Assembly (NCBI GenBank): GCA_019634045.1
Contig: JAHQWA010000083.1
Span: 1-41,256 of the forward strand
Origin: Saprospiraceae bacterium
GTDB lineage: Bacteria > Bacteroidota > Bacteroidia > Chitinophagales > Saprospiraceae
DNA length: 41,256 bases
Direction: 5' to 3'
A program made the translations under genes and the position numbers. Shown here one piece after another: positions 8,788-16,810 of this stretch. The notes beneath the pieces are model-generated. The model searched no databases. It saw only the letters and a program-made list of their open reading frames with translations, and was not told where the DNA came from. How positions within the stretch are numbered: position 1 is the first letter of the stretch; every line of letters starts with the position of its first letter.

Positions 8788-10098
8788 TTAAAGTGAAAAC
8801 TGTATTAGATTAATCAACTCAGGAAACAAAATCACCAATCCTAGAAACACCAATTGGATCAGCACAAACGGAATAATCCCTCTATAGAGGTGCTGGGTGG
8901 TAACCGTAGGCGGAGCCACCCCCTTGAGGTAGAAAAGGGAAAAACCAAAAGGCGGTGAGAGAAAGGAAGTCTGAAGATTCAAGGCCAGCAAGATTCCAAT
9001 CCAAATCAAATCAATTTCCAGCTCCAGAAAGATAGGTGCAACCACCGGGACGATTATGAAAATAATCTCTATAAAGTCGATAAAGAATCCAGCTACGAAT
9101 ACCACAATCATTACCAATAAAAGAAAACCCATTGCCGGTAGGTCTGCCTCTCTGATTAAATTTACCAAATACTCGTCTCCTTGCATTTCCCGAAACACAA
9201 AAGTAAAAGTAGTGGCTCCCAAGAGTATGATAAATACCATACTAGTCAGGTGAGTTGTTTCAGTCAGAACAGATTTTAATACCTCCAAGTTAAACTTACC
9301 TTGGAATATCGTCAAGAGAGTGGCACCTAGTGCACCTACCGCTGCTGCTTCCGTGGGCGTCGCAATCCCGGTAAAGATGGAACCAAGAACAGAAATGATT
9401 AATAGAAAAGGTAAGACAAAAGCTTTCACCACCTTGGCTACGAAGTCTTTATCCTTAAAGGCTTGAATCTCTTCTATCGGTATGCTGGGGGCCGATTCCG
9501 GATGAATTCTAGCCTTGACCATGATATACAGGATATAACAGATCACCAATAAGACCCCGGGCAAGAAGGCAGCGGCAAATAACTTCCCAACCGATACATT
9601 TAACACACTAGCGAGGAGAACTAAAACCACCGAGGGCGGAATTATTTGTCCCAGGGTGCCAGAAGCCGCGATCGTCCCAGTTGCTAATTCTGGGCTATAG
9701 CCCCTTTTTAACATGGTGGGCAAGCTAATCAACCCCATTGTAATTACAGTAGCTCCAACTATCCCTGTAGAAGCTGCTAAAAGAGCACCCACTATTACTA
9801 CCGAAATAGCTAAGCCTCCCTTAATTCTGCCCAAAAGAATGGCCATGGTTTCCAGGAGGCTTTCCGCCAGCCCAGACTTTTCCAGCATGATTCCCATGAA
9901 TATAAATAGAGGCACCGCAATCAAGACATAGTTGGTCATGACCCCCATGATTCTCGGGGGCAGCGTGCTAAAACTCCCTGCATCTAAGAAACAGAGCGCA
10001 TATATCATAGAGATTCCTCCTAAGGTGAAGGCTACAGGATATCCGTAAAGGATAAGGACAAATATGCTGACAAATAGAATGATCGCTAGTATCTCCAT
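8788..10098 (-). CDS. dctM: TRAP transporter large permease (DctM)
   Basis: 436 residues, the standard DctM length, with about twelve hydrophobic segments spread over the whole protein. Typical stretches are GYPVAFTLGG, GALLAASTGIVGATVITMGLISLP, GTIAASGTLGQIIPPSV and TPTEAAAVGALGA. DctM is the ion-coupled channel of TRAP transporters, which use a sodium or proton gradient to import organic acids delivered by the binding protein. It starts 4 bp after the small permease stop, so the two are one transcript. It converges with dctP, with 22 bp between the stop codons. Confidence 0.95.
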   Translation of the reverse strand: MEILAIILFVSIFVLILYGYPVAFTLGGISMIYALCFLDAGSFSTLPPRIMGVMTNYVLIAVPLFIFMGIMLEKSGLAESLLETMAILLGRIKGGLAISVVIVGALLAASTGIVGATVITMGLISLPTMLKRGYSPELATGTIAASGTLGQIIPPSVVLVLLASVLNVSVGKLFAAAFLPGVLLVICYILYIMVKARIHPESAPSIPIEEIQAFKDKDFVAKVVKAFVLPFLLIISVLGSIFTGIATPTEAAAVGALGATLLTIFQGKFNLEVLKSVLTETTHLTSMVFIILLGATTFTFVFREMQGDEYLVNLIREADLPAMGFLLLVMIVVFVAGFFIDFIEIIFIIVPVVAPIFLELEIDLIWIGILLALNLQTSFLSPPFGFSLFYLKGVAPPTVTTQHLYRGIIPFVLIQLVFLGLVILFPELINLIQFSL

Positions 10099-10102
10099 GG
10101 TC

Positions 10103-10627
10103 TTATTCTGGCTTAGAGGTATCCGGTGAACGCCATTGTTGGTAAGCCTTCAAGGCCTCCCCTATAGCTTGCAATAGTAGCAGTATGATTCCAAAAGTGA
10201 TGGCAAATTTAATGAGATACCTGGCCGGCAATCCGCCAGGATCTGGAGAGGTTTCCCGCACATTAAAGGAAGTCATCCCGTAATTGAAGGAATAAATAAT
10301 GATCACAATGCACCATGGAATAAGAAAAATACTGTTTCCGATCAGATTGACCAAGGCCTTGTCCCTTGGAGAGAATTTAGCGTAGAATAGATCCACCCGA
10401 ACGTGCCTATCGTGTTTGAAAGCAAAGGAGGCACCGAGTAGAAAGATCAGAGAGAATAGATGCCACTCCAACTCCATAATCCATGCGGCCGTGTCACTCA
10501 GGATATAGCGTGTAACCACATCAAAGCAAACTAGGATAACGAGTAAGAGGGTAAGCCAGGAGGTCCCCTTCCCTATTCGCTCACTGAGTTCGTCAATACT
10601 GTCAATAATCTTCTGCATGCTCCACAA
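10103..10627 (-). CDS. dctQ: TRAP transporter small permease (DctQ)
   Basis: 174 residues with four predicted membrane helices (about 18-38, 52-70, 92-115, 135-160). DctQ motifs include FDVVTRYILSDTAAWIMELEWHLF and FKHDRHVRVDLFYAKFSPR, the latter giving the family R-x-D pair. DctQ pairs with DctM in the inner membrane and is required for transport. It is first in the dctQM pair. An approximate promoter-like CAAAACCTA (minus-strand TAGGTTTTG) lies upstream but does not fit the consensus spacing exactly. Confidence 0.93.
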   Translation of the reverse strand: MWSMQKIIDSIDELSERIGKGTSWLTLLLVILVCFDVVTRYILSDTAAWIMELEWHLFSLIFLLGASFAFKHDRHVRVDLFYAKFSPRDKALVNLIGNSIFLIPWCIVIIIYSFNYGMTSFNVRETSPDPGGLPARYLIKFAITFGIILLLLQAIGEALKAYQQWRSPDTSKPE

Positions 10628-10745
10628 TTATTTTGTGAACTGACAGGGAAAATACAAAACCTAACGAGCTTCTCTAGTTTGGGTCAGGAAAAATAAAAGC
10701 GGAAGATCAAAGGAAAGCTAAGAAACTATACTTTCTAAAAATAAT

Positions 10746-10780
10746 TAGGGTGGTACCGAACGCGCTTCGATACCACCCTA
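10746..10780 (-). terminator. Intrinsic terminator of the glucosaminidase gene
   Basis: A 15-bp stem with one mismatch (arms 10746-10760 and 10766-10780, loop CGCGC) lies 22 bp beyond the stop of the minus-strand glucosaminidase gene. Read on the minus strand it is followed by AATTATTTTT, a T-rich tail. It ends that transcript before dctQ. Confidence 0.75.
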
Positions 10781-10801
10781 CTTTACCGTATTAAAGGTAA
10801 A

Positions 10802-11617
10802 TTACACTCGATCTAAACGATATAGTTTTAGGGTTTCAATAATTTTGATGAGCTTCTCAGCGTAGCGTTTGTCCGTGGCATAACCTGCTTTCTTCAAGCC
10901 ATGCGCCCATTTTTTATAGTCTGTTTGCTTAAGTTTCAGTAGGTGCTTATACCGCTTTGAAGTTAATAGTCGAGAGTGCTCACGATAGCTTTCCCATGAG
11001 GAATTGAAAACTCTAAACATATCATACACATCATCATCCGTATAGTTTCTACAAGTGCAGCCTTTACATTTTGATCTACACTTTATCCCAAAGTGGTTGT
11101 TGGATTCCGTAGAAAGGCGGCTATCCCCGGCATTCGACTCTAACAAACCTTGAGCAAGCGTGATACTGGCGGGGATACCAAATTGCTGCTTTTCTTTCAA
11201 GGCTACTTCTTTATACTGCTTGATATAGTTGTAAACGTGCTTCTTTTTTGCTCTTACGATCTGAGGGTCGATATTCTTCCGTTCCGCATAATCAGGACTA
11301 AGGATAAAAGTCAGGTTTGCAAAAGTGTTTCCGCGATTATCCTTAGGTTTAGGCTTTTCCGGTTTCATATGAGTGTGGTAAGAAGTAGGAACCGCCACCG
11401 CATTTGCGGAGCTTACAGGCGGAGTTGCAGATTGGGAAGCAATCGGCCTGTCATCCGCTGACTGCATATTGAATTGAATAGAGATGTCTCTACTAAATAA
11501 AAGATGCAATATCAAGGCTATGCACATTAATTGAAACCAGTTGTTAAAAATCCAGGTAAGAGTAGAAGGAGAAGAGGATTCTTCTTGCATTTGATAAGTA
11601 TGGTAAAGTGTATTCAT
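10802..11617 (-). CDS. Membrane-anchored glucosaminidase (FlgJ/LytG-like peptidoglycan hydrolase)
   Basis: 271 residues. One membrane helix (about 24-44) anchors the protein; a Ser/Pro/Lys-rich linker leads to a glucosaminidase domain (about 128-268). The catalytic Glu lies in SITLAQGLLESNAGDSRL, followed by NNHFGIKC and the late block KKWAHGLKKAGYATDKRYAEKLIKIIE. Such enzymes cut between N-acetylglucosamine and N-acetylmuramic acid in peptidoglycan. The domain contains a tight group of cysteines (CRSKCKGCTC) right after FGIK, which could form disulfides or bind metal. There is no LysM or other wall-binding repeat, so anchoring is by the helix. It has its own promoter (11643-11673) and terminator and is likely a single-gene transcript. 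Confidence 0.85.
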   Translation of the reverse strand: MNTLYHTYQMQEESSSPSTLTWIFNNWFQLMCIALILHLLFSRDISIQFNMQSADDRPIASQSATPPVSSANAVAVPTSYHTHMKPEKPKPKDNRGNTFANLTFILSPDYAERKNIDPQIVRAKKKHVYNYIKQYKEVALKEKQQFGIPASITLAQGLLESNAGDSRLSTESNNHFGIKCRSKCKGCTCRNYTDDDVYDMFRVFNSSWESYREHSRLLTSKRYKHLLKLKQTDYKKWAHGLKKAGYATDKRYAEKLIKIIETLKLYRLDRV

Positions 11618-11642
11618 TACATCAAATTGTTTTTACTTCAAA

Positions 11643-11673
11643 CAAATTTAAACATTTTGTTTCAATATTCAAA
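11643..11673 (-). promoter_or_regulatory. Bacteroidota-type promoter of the glucosaminidase gene
   Basis: On the minus strand: -33 TTTG (11670-11673), 19-bp spacer, -7 TAAATTTG (11643-11650). Both match the phylum consensus and spacing. The -7 element is 25 bp before the ATG at 11617, implying a very short leader. Confidence 0.7.
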
Positions 11674-11994
11674 AAAGAAACTTATTGTTTTTTTAATAGA
11701 CACATAATCCCTTACTTGCGGGGCATTTTTGGAAGATTCTGGATCGCAAGTGTTATTTTTATTGCCTTGATAATTAAAGTAATGAACCACCTAAGGGGGG
11801 ATGGAATGAGACTCAGCAGAAAAGTATCTCATTTCTTCATACAATGTCTATTCTAAACTAGAGCTAGACGTTATATTACCAATATCTAGCAGTCCTTTTC
11901 AACGGAAAATAGTACAGCTAGTTATCGAATTTGCTTGTCCCTCATTCCTAAATAAAATGGCCAAAAATTGTTTTACTTAGTGTATTTTTTACAC

Positions 11995-12002
11995 TACCTT
12001 TG
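11995..12002 (+). promoter_or_regulatory. -7 element of the kinase-pfkA operon
   Basis: TACCTTTG matches TAnnTTTG and is 22 bp before the ATG at 12025. A TTG at 11968-11970 is a possible but slightly distant -33 element. The surrounding CACTACCTTTGC is identical to the sequence upstream of aroC. Confidence 0.65.
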
Positions 12003-12024
12003 CAGGGCCTGAAATGCATTTCAG

Positions 12025-12885
12025 ATGATATTGATCGCTGACAGTGGATCTACCAAAACAGATTGGAAGCTTGTCAAACAGAACCAACTTAAGAGCATAA
12101 CAACCATAGGCTTCAACCCCGTTTATCACTCCGTTTCCCGGATCTCCGGCGAAATGTCGAAAGCCTTCGTAGACGAAGGAGAAAACAGTAGGGTAAAAGC
12201 TATTTATTTCTATGGCTCTGGCTGCCAAGAAACTTCCCGGCAGCTCATAGTAAGTACGGCATTAGCTAAGGTCTTCCCCAATGCTAACATACAGGTACAA
12301 CACGACCTGATGGCAGCGGCGAGAGCTACCTGTGGGCATCAAGCTGGCATCGTCTGTATTTTAGGCACCGGCTCCAATTCCTGCCTATTTGATGGGCAAC
12401 GAATTTCTGACCAAGTCACGAATTTGGGATATATGCTCGGGGATGAGGGCAGCGGAATCTATCTCGGACGTTTGTTAATAAGTGCTTTCTTTTACCGAGA
12501 ATTACCTACGCACCTGACCGAAGCCCTTAGCGAATGGATTCCCGGCGGAAGAGCGGAGGTCCTGGACAAGGTCTATAGTAGTGAAGCCCCGCAAGCCTAC
12601 ATTGCTTCCTTTACCAAATTCCTTTTTGAACACAAGGATCACCACCACATAAGACAGATCTTGAATAAGGGGTTGTCAGATTTCGTACGTCGGCATATCA
12701 TGAAATATGAGGGTTATCAAACACTGCCTATTCACTTTATCGGCTCGGTAGCTTTCTACTTTCAAGATATACTAAATGTAATCCTAGCCGATCAGGGGAT
12801 GCAGGCAGGACATTTTCTAAGACATCCCATTGACCATTTGGTTGAATTTCATTTGGAAAACGAACAAAAATTGGCAGATAAATGA
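12025..12885 (+). CDS. N-acetylglucosamine kinase-like ATPase (BadF/BadG/BcrA/BcrD family)
   Basis: 286 residues, the usual length for Bacteroidota members. ASKHA-fold kinase motifs are visible: phosphate-1 loop ADSGSTKTDWKLV at the N-terminus, IQVQHDLMAAARA with the likely catalytic Asp (about residue 95), phosphate-2 loop GTGSNSCLFDG (about 114) and GDEGSGIYLG. The closest functional family is N-acetylglucosamine kinase, which makes GlcNAc-6-phosphate during wall or chitin recycling. The stop overlaps the pfkA start (ATGA), indicating translational coupling. Pairing with a phosphofructokinase suggests that amino-sugar carbon is directed to glycolysis. The exact sugar is not shown by the sequence. 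Confidence 0.83.
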   Translation: MILIADSGSTKTDWKLVKQNQLKSITTIGFNPVYHSVSRISGEMSKAFVDEGENSRVKAIYFYGSGCQETSRQLIVSTALAKVFPNANIQVQHDLMAAARATCGHQAGIVCILGTGSNSCLFDGQRISDQVTNLGYMLGDEGSGIYLGRLLISAFFYRELPTHLTEALSEWIPGGRAEVLDKVYSSEAPQAYIASFTKFLFEHKDHHHIRQILNKGLSDFVRRHIMKYEGYQTLPIHFIGSVAFYFQDILNVILADQGMQAGHFLRHPIDHLVEFHLENEQKLADK

Positions 12886-13865
12886 GCAATGAAATTAAAC
12901 GAATAGCTGTCTTTACTTCTGGTGGTGATGCTCCAGGTATGAACGCAGCTGTCAGAGCTGTAGTAAGGACTGCAGCATTCAACGATTTGCACGTTTACGG
13001 TATAGCCCGTGGCTATGAAGGCATGATTGATGGAGACCTCAAGCGACTCGAAGTTAGAGATGTAGGGAATATCATGCACAGAGGAGGAACTGTTCTTAAG
13101 ACAGCCCGTAGTAAACGCTTCATGACTCCGGAAGGACGCAAGCAGGCCTATGAGTCTTTATTGGCTTTTGATATTGATGCCTGTGTCGCCATTGGCGGAA
13201 ATGGCACTTTCACCGGAGCTAAAGTATTTACCACAGAATATGATATTCCGATCATTGGGGTACCTGGCACGATTGATAATGATCTTTACGGAACGGATGC
13301 AACGATCGGATTTGACACCGCCATTAACACCGCTATCCAGGCCGTTGATAAAATCCGTGATACCGCTGATTCACACAACAGATTGTTTTTCGTCGAGGTA
13401 ATGGGCCGCAACTCCGGCTTTATCGCCCTCAATACTGGCATCGGCAGCGGAGCTGGCTGTATTCTTATACCCGAAATAGATTCTAAAATAGAGGAACTAG
13501 TCGACCTTTTACGGAAAGGAGCTCGCAGGAAGAAATTATTCAGTGTCGTAATCGTGGCTGAAGGAAATAAGTATGGTGGAGCAGCTGAAATTGCCAAGCA
13601 AGTGCAGGAGTCTTTTGACCATTATGACACCAAGGTGGCTATCATTGGTCACTTACAAAGAGGGGGGTCTCCGTCAGCATTGGACCGAGTTTTAGCCAGT
13701 CGTTTAGGTTTTGGAGCGGTGGAAGCTATCTTGGCTGGAAAGTCCCAATGCCGGGTCGGAATTATTAATTATAAAATCAAGTACACTCCTTTCCAGGTTG
13801 CAATCACCAAGAATAAGCACCCTAATAAAGACTTAGTCAGGATGGCGGAAATTCTGGCCATTTAA
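12882..13865 (+). CDS. pfkA: 6-phosphofructokinase
   Basis: 327 residues, as for bacterial PfkA. The enzyme phosphorylates fructose-6-phosphate at C1, the committed step of glycolysis. Visible motifs: N-terminal FTSGGDAPGMNAAVRA, catalytic PGTIDND (Asp132), VEVMGRNSGFIAL for fructose-6-phosphate binding, and GHLQRGGSPSALDR. The nucleotide loop reads GGNG (105-108) where canonical ATP-PFKs have GGDG. The Gly that distinguishes ATP from pyrophosphate enzymes is kept (108), but the preceding Mg-contacting Asp (E. coli Asp103) is Asn107. The start overlaps the upstream kinase by 4 bp. Identity is secure; whether the Asn affects catalysis is open. Confidence 0.93.
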   Translation: MSNEIKRIAVFTSGGDAPGMNAAVRAVVRTAAFNDLHVYGIARGYEGMIDGDLKRLEVRDVGNIMHRGGTVLKTARSKRFMTPEGRKQAYESLLAFDIDACVAIGGNGTFTGAKVFTTEYDIPIIGVPGTIDNDLYGTDATIGFDTAINTAIQAVDKIRDTADSHNRLFFVEVMGRNSGFIALNTGIGSGAGCILIPEIDSKIEELVDLLRKGARRKKLFSVVIVAEGNKYGGAAEIAKQVQESFDHYDTKVAIIGHLQRGGSPSALDRVLASRLGFGAVEAILAGKSQCRVGIINYKIKYTPFQVAITKNKHPNKDLVRMAEILAI

Positions 13866-14765
13866 TTAATCCAAGGCCTGGGCTGCATCTGATACCACTT
13901 CGGTATTTTCTTCCTTTGCCAGCAGCAGTAATAAGAGCACCAATGGGATCAAAAAGTGCGGAAATCTATAGACCGTCTGAAACCACCATTGGTGCATTCC
14001 GGAGGAAAAGTAGTCCCAGTGGACAAAGGCCCAAACGCGGGCAATAGAAGTGAAGAATCCCCAAAAAATGGCGTAAGCCAAGGCTATGAGTTGCCATCTT
14101 TTCCACGGTAAAAACAAAAAGATACTTAGTACAAAGTCTAGCACTCCCGCTAGATTCAAGAACTGAAATGCTCCTTTTTCTTCTACGGGCATAATATTCA
14201 TGACCATTTCCTGAAAGTGCACCGGTCTGGGATAGTATCCAATCGCATACAAACCATGACAGGTAAAGGTCAGTGCGATGGCCCATTTAAGCAACAGCAC
14301 AAATCGATATCCGACAGATTCCCGATTAGCTAGGTATAAAACAAGGAAGGGAGCCAACATTTGTAGGCTATATTCGAAGAATTGTCCCAAAGCAAAGAAG
14401 CGCTCTTTGAAATAGAGCAGCGAGAGGAAAACTAGGTTAATGAAGCCAAGCCAAATTAGCACGCGACCCCATCGACCTAGTTTTTTTATAAAAATCACAG
14501 CTAGACCTGCCAATACATAGATCCAACCGCTAATGCGTATACTCGTTTGAATTCCCTCGTCAACCGGAGTGCTGGTGACATAGTCTTCCCAAGACATTCC
14601 GAGCAAAGACTCCACTATACCGCTCATCCATACCTCATCCCATAGTAGGGTTCGATACGGGGCATCCCAAAAGAGGTGCTGCCAGGCACGTCCCCAAAAG
14701 ACACAAACCGCAGCGATTTGGACAATTAGCCAAATTCGAGCACTTATCGGATAGTTTCTGGGCAT
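13866..14765 (-). CDS. Polytopic membrane protein of unknown function
   Basis: 299 residues, not recognised as a named family. It is very rich in Trp, Phe and Leu, with about seven or eight membrane helices (about 8-26, 76-94, 98-115, 126-146, 152-172, 205-222, 226-246, 266-286). Between the first two helices is a loop with LLWDEVWMSGIVESLLGMSWEDYVTS. The C-terminal tail is acidic. It starts 7 bp after the prfB stop, so it is the last gene of the nrnA-FKBP-prfB transcript, and it abuts the convergent pfkA stop with no spacer. The DoxX/vitamin-K-reductase type of small membrane protein was considered, but no motif supports it. Confidence 0.75.
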   Translation of the reverse strand: MPRNYPISARIWLIVQIAAVCVFWGRAWQHLFWDAPYRTLLWDEVWMSGIVESLLGMSWEDYVTSTPVDEGIQTSIRISGWIYVLAGLAVIFIKKLGRWGRVLIWLGFINLVFLSLLYFKERFFALGQFFEYSLQMLAPFLVLYLANRESVGYRFVLLLKWAIALTFTCHGLYAIGYYPRPVHFQEMVMNIMPVEEKGAFQFLNLAGVLDFVLSIFLFLPWKRWQLIALAYAIFWGFFTSIARVWAFVHWDYFSSGMHQWWFQTVYRFPHFLIPLVLLLLLLAKEENTEVVSDAAQALD

Positions 14766-14772
14766 CCATGAA

Positions 14773-15850
14773 TTAATTGTGGTGCATCAAAAAAGCTTTG
14801 AGAAATTCATCGATTTCTCCGGACAATACGGCATCAGTTTGACTAGTTTGGTGCTGAGTGCGGTGATCCTTGACCCGGCGATCATCCAGTACATAACTGC
14901 GGATTTGAGACCCCCATTCATTCTTCATCTTCCCGGCTTCCACTTTCTCGCGTTCCGCTCGCTGCCGCTCCAATTCTCGTTGATATAAGCGAGACTTAAG
15001 CATCTGAATAGCTTTGTCTCGGTTCATATGTTGAGAGCGTTCCTCTTGACATTCCACCACAATCCCACTCGGAAGGTGTCGGACTCTAACAGCAGATTCG
15101 GTCTTATTCACATGCTGTCCTCCTGCCCCACTAGAACGGAAGGTATCCCAGTCTAAATCAGCAGGGTTGATTTCGATCTCAATCCGCTCATCCACCATGG
15201 GATGCACAAACACGGAAGCAAAAGAAGTCATACGCTTCCCTTGAGCATTGAAAGGGCTAATGCGTACCAAGCGATGGACCCCATTTTCGCCTTTTAATAA
15301 GCCGTAAACAAAGTCACCTTTGATTTCGAGCTCCACTGATTTGATACCAGCCACGTCACCTTCTTGATAATTCAACTGGCTCAGTTTATATCCCTTCTTC
15401 TCTCCCCACATCTTATACATGCGGAGGAGCATATCTGCCCAATCACAAGCTTCTGTACCTCCTGCCCCAGCATTTATTTCTAGAACGGCCCCCAATTCAT
15501 CTTCAGGGCGGTTCAAAGTAGAGCGAAATTCTAGATCCTCAATCGAATCTATGGCTTCTTTATACTTTTCGTCAACCTCTAGCTCCGTTGCTTCTCCCTC
15601 TTTCTGGAATTCCAACAGAACTTCAGCATCGTCGATGATTGTAGCAACCGTATCATACTGGCGTACCCAGTTCTTGTTACTCTTAATCGTCTTTAGTATA
15701 CTTTCCGCCTTCTTTGGATCATTCCAAAAGTTTGGATCCAAAGAGAGTTGCTCTTTTTCTTCTATTTCAATTAGTCGTTTCTCGACGTCAAAGATACCTC
15801 CTTAGGACCAAAAGGCGATCTTTCAGTTCTTTCAACTGATCTGTGGTCAT
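14773..15850 (-). CDS. prfB: Peptide chain release factor 2, with programmed +1 frameshift
   Basis: RF2 recognises UGA and UAA stop codons and triggers peptide release. The protein is encoded in two frames. The first runs from ATG at 15850 for 20 codons (MTTDQLKELKDRLLVLRRYL) to an in-frame TGA at 15788-15790. A +1 shift on CTT continues as DVEKRLIEIEEKEQL into the main frame, giving 358 residues in total. The main part holds the GGQ loop (SSGAGGQHVNKTESAVR), which acts in the peptidyl transferase centre, and the codon-recognition region of RF2. Naive gene calling would start at a TTG (15741) and lose about 36 residues. It lies 15 bp downstream of the FKBP gene and 7 bp upstream of the membrane protein gene, in one operon. 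Low RF2 levels would favour the frameshift (autoregulation). Confidence 0.96.
15788..15802 (-). promoter_or_regulatory. prfB frameshift signal (SD-like AGGAGG + CTTTGA)
   Basis: On the minus strand the site reads AGGAGG (15797-15802), TAT, then slippery CTT TGA (15788-15793) followed by C. The internal Shine-Dalgarno-like element, 3-nt spacer, CUU P-site codon and UGAC context are the same arrangement as in the well-studied E. coli prfB site. Confidence 0.96.
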
Positions 15851-15865
15851 ATGACTCTCCTTTTT

Positions 15866-16762
15866 TTATTTTAGAAGTTCTACATAAAAAATCAATTCCG
15901 CATCGGGAGGAATTACCGGAGGCGAACCTGTCGCACCGTATCCCATTTCCGCAGGGACAAACAAGAATGCCTTACTTCCCTTTGTTAACTCTGAGATACC
16001 CTCATCCCAACCTTTAATCACACGTCCAGCTCCTAGAGGAAAGTCAAAGCTATTTCCTCGGGAAAAAGCATCATCAAAACGTGTTCCATCCGTCAAGGTC
16101 CCGTAATACAAAACCTTAACCGTTTCTCTAAGTTCAGGCTTCTCACCATCTCCTTCTTCTACTCGCAAGATTTTTAGACCAGAGTCTAAAGTCTCAAGCC
16201 CTTCGATGCTATTACTAGCATAGCTAGCCACAGTTGCCTGTACTAAAGACTCCACCTCTGGTAAACGCGCCTGTACGATCGCCGCTTCTTTCTCCTCAGC
16301 TTCACGCTTTTCCTGCAAAACAATTTCGTATTCCGCATTCGTTTGGATCGATTGTACAGCGATACTGTAGTACAGCATACTCTCGTTCTCAAAGCCTTGA
16401 GGTTTCTCTGGAAGCGTATCCAGATTCACTACGATGGTCAAACTGTCACCTTCTCCCATTGTTTCCAGAAAACCGGGAACGGGTGAAGCGGGGTTACTTG
16501 GGGTACCTTCTGGTGGAACTTGATAGGCTGGTTCATTTCCTGTTTCGCGACTGGAGTTCAGGACCTCTGTCTCTGTTCCTGTATACACGTGAAACAAGAC
16601 GTAGTCGCTCGGTTTCCCCGCAGGATTACCGGTTTTAGTATGATAAATGTACTGCGTGCCATCATCTAGCACTTGTACTTCCCCAGTGGAAGTTCCCCCA
16701 CCGGATTCGCAAGCCGTCAACCCGAGCATGGACAAGGCAAGCAGCATGAATAAAATTCGCAT
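15866..16762 (-). CDS. FKBP-type peptidyl-prolyl isomerase lipoprotein
   Basis: 298 residues with a lipoprotein signal (MRILFMLLALSMLGLTACES; lipobox LTAC, Cys18). The C-terminal domain (about 195-298) is a full FKBP: VKVLYYGTLTDGTRFDDAF, FPLGAGRVIKGWDEGI, FVPAEMGYG and PPDAELIFYVELL. The region about 30-150 looks like a second, degenerate FKBP repeat (PSDYVLFHVYTGTETEVLNSS...FLETMGEGDSLTIVV). The two are joined by a charged helix rich in Glu and Ala. It likely assists folding of exported proteins at the membrane surface. It lies between nrnA (48 bp upstream) and prfB (15 bp downstream) in one operon. Confidence 0.92.
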   Translation of the reverse strand: MRILFMLLALSMLGLTACESGGGTSTGEVQVLDDGTQYIYHTKTGNPAGKPSDYVLFHVYTGTETEVLNSSRETGNEPAYQVPPEGTPSNPASPVPGFLETMGEGDSLTIVVNLDTLPEKPQGFENESMLYYSIAVQSIQTNAEYEIVLQEKREAEEKEAAIVQARLPEVESLVQATVASYASNSIEGLETLDSGLKILRVEEGDGEKPELRETVKVLYYGTLTDGTRFDDAFSRGNSFDFPLGAGRVIKGWDEGISELTKGSKAFLFVPAEMGYGATGSPPVIPPDAELIFYVELLK

Positions 16763-16810
16763 AATTAAGAGTTAATTTAAACTTTATCGAACAGCCAGCT
16801 AGCATCAGTG

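Larger units (their letters stand above)
11618..12024. other. 407-bp divergent intergenic region
   Basis: This lies between the minus-strand glucosaminidase gene and the plus-strand kinase gene. It holds a minus promoter near one end and a plus promoter near the other. In the middle is a 6-bp inverted repeat (GCTAGA 11863-11868, TCTAGC 11885-11890). A short open frame here (11608-11856) shows no family signature and is probably not a gene. No tRNA or other RNA gene is recognised. Confidence 0.6.

Noticed and set aside
8768-8794. CACTTT...AAAGTG inverted repeat between dctP and dctM as a terminator
   Set aside because: Only 6 bp of weak A-T-rich stem with a 15-nt loop and no T run; support is too thin.
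11608-11856. Plus-strand open frame of 82 codons in the region between the glucosaminidase and kinase genes
   Set aside because: Starts at a weak codon, overlaps the 5' end and promoter of the glucosaminidase gene, and shows no family motif or ribosome-binding context.
15789-15796. Minus-strand TATCTTTG resembling a -7 promoter element in front of the main prfB frame
   Set aside because: It is part of the prfB frameshift signal (TAT CTT TGA) and lies inside the translated gene.
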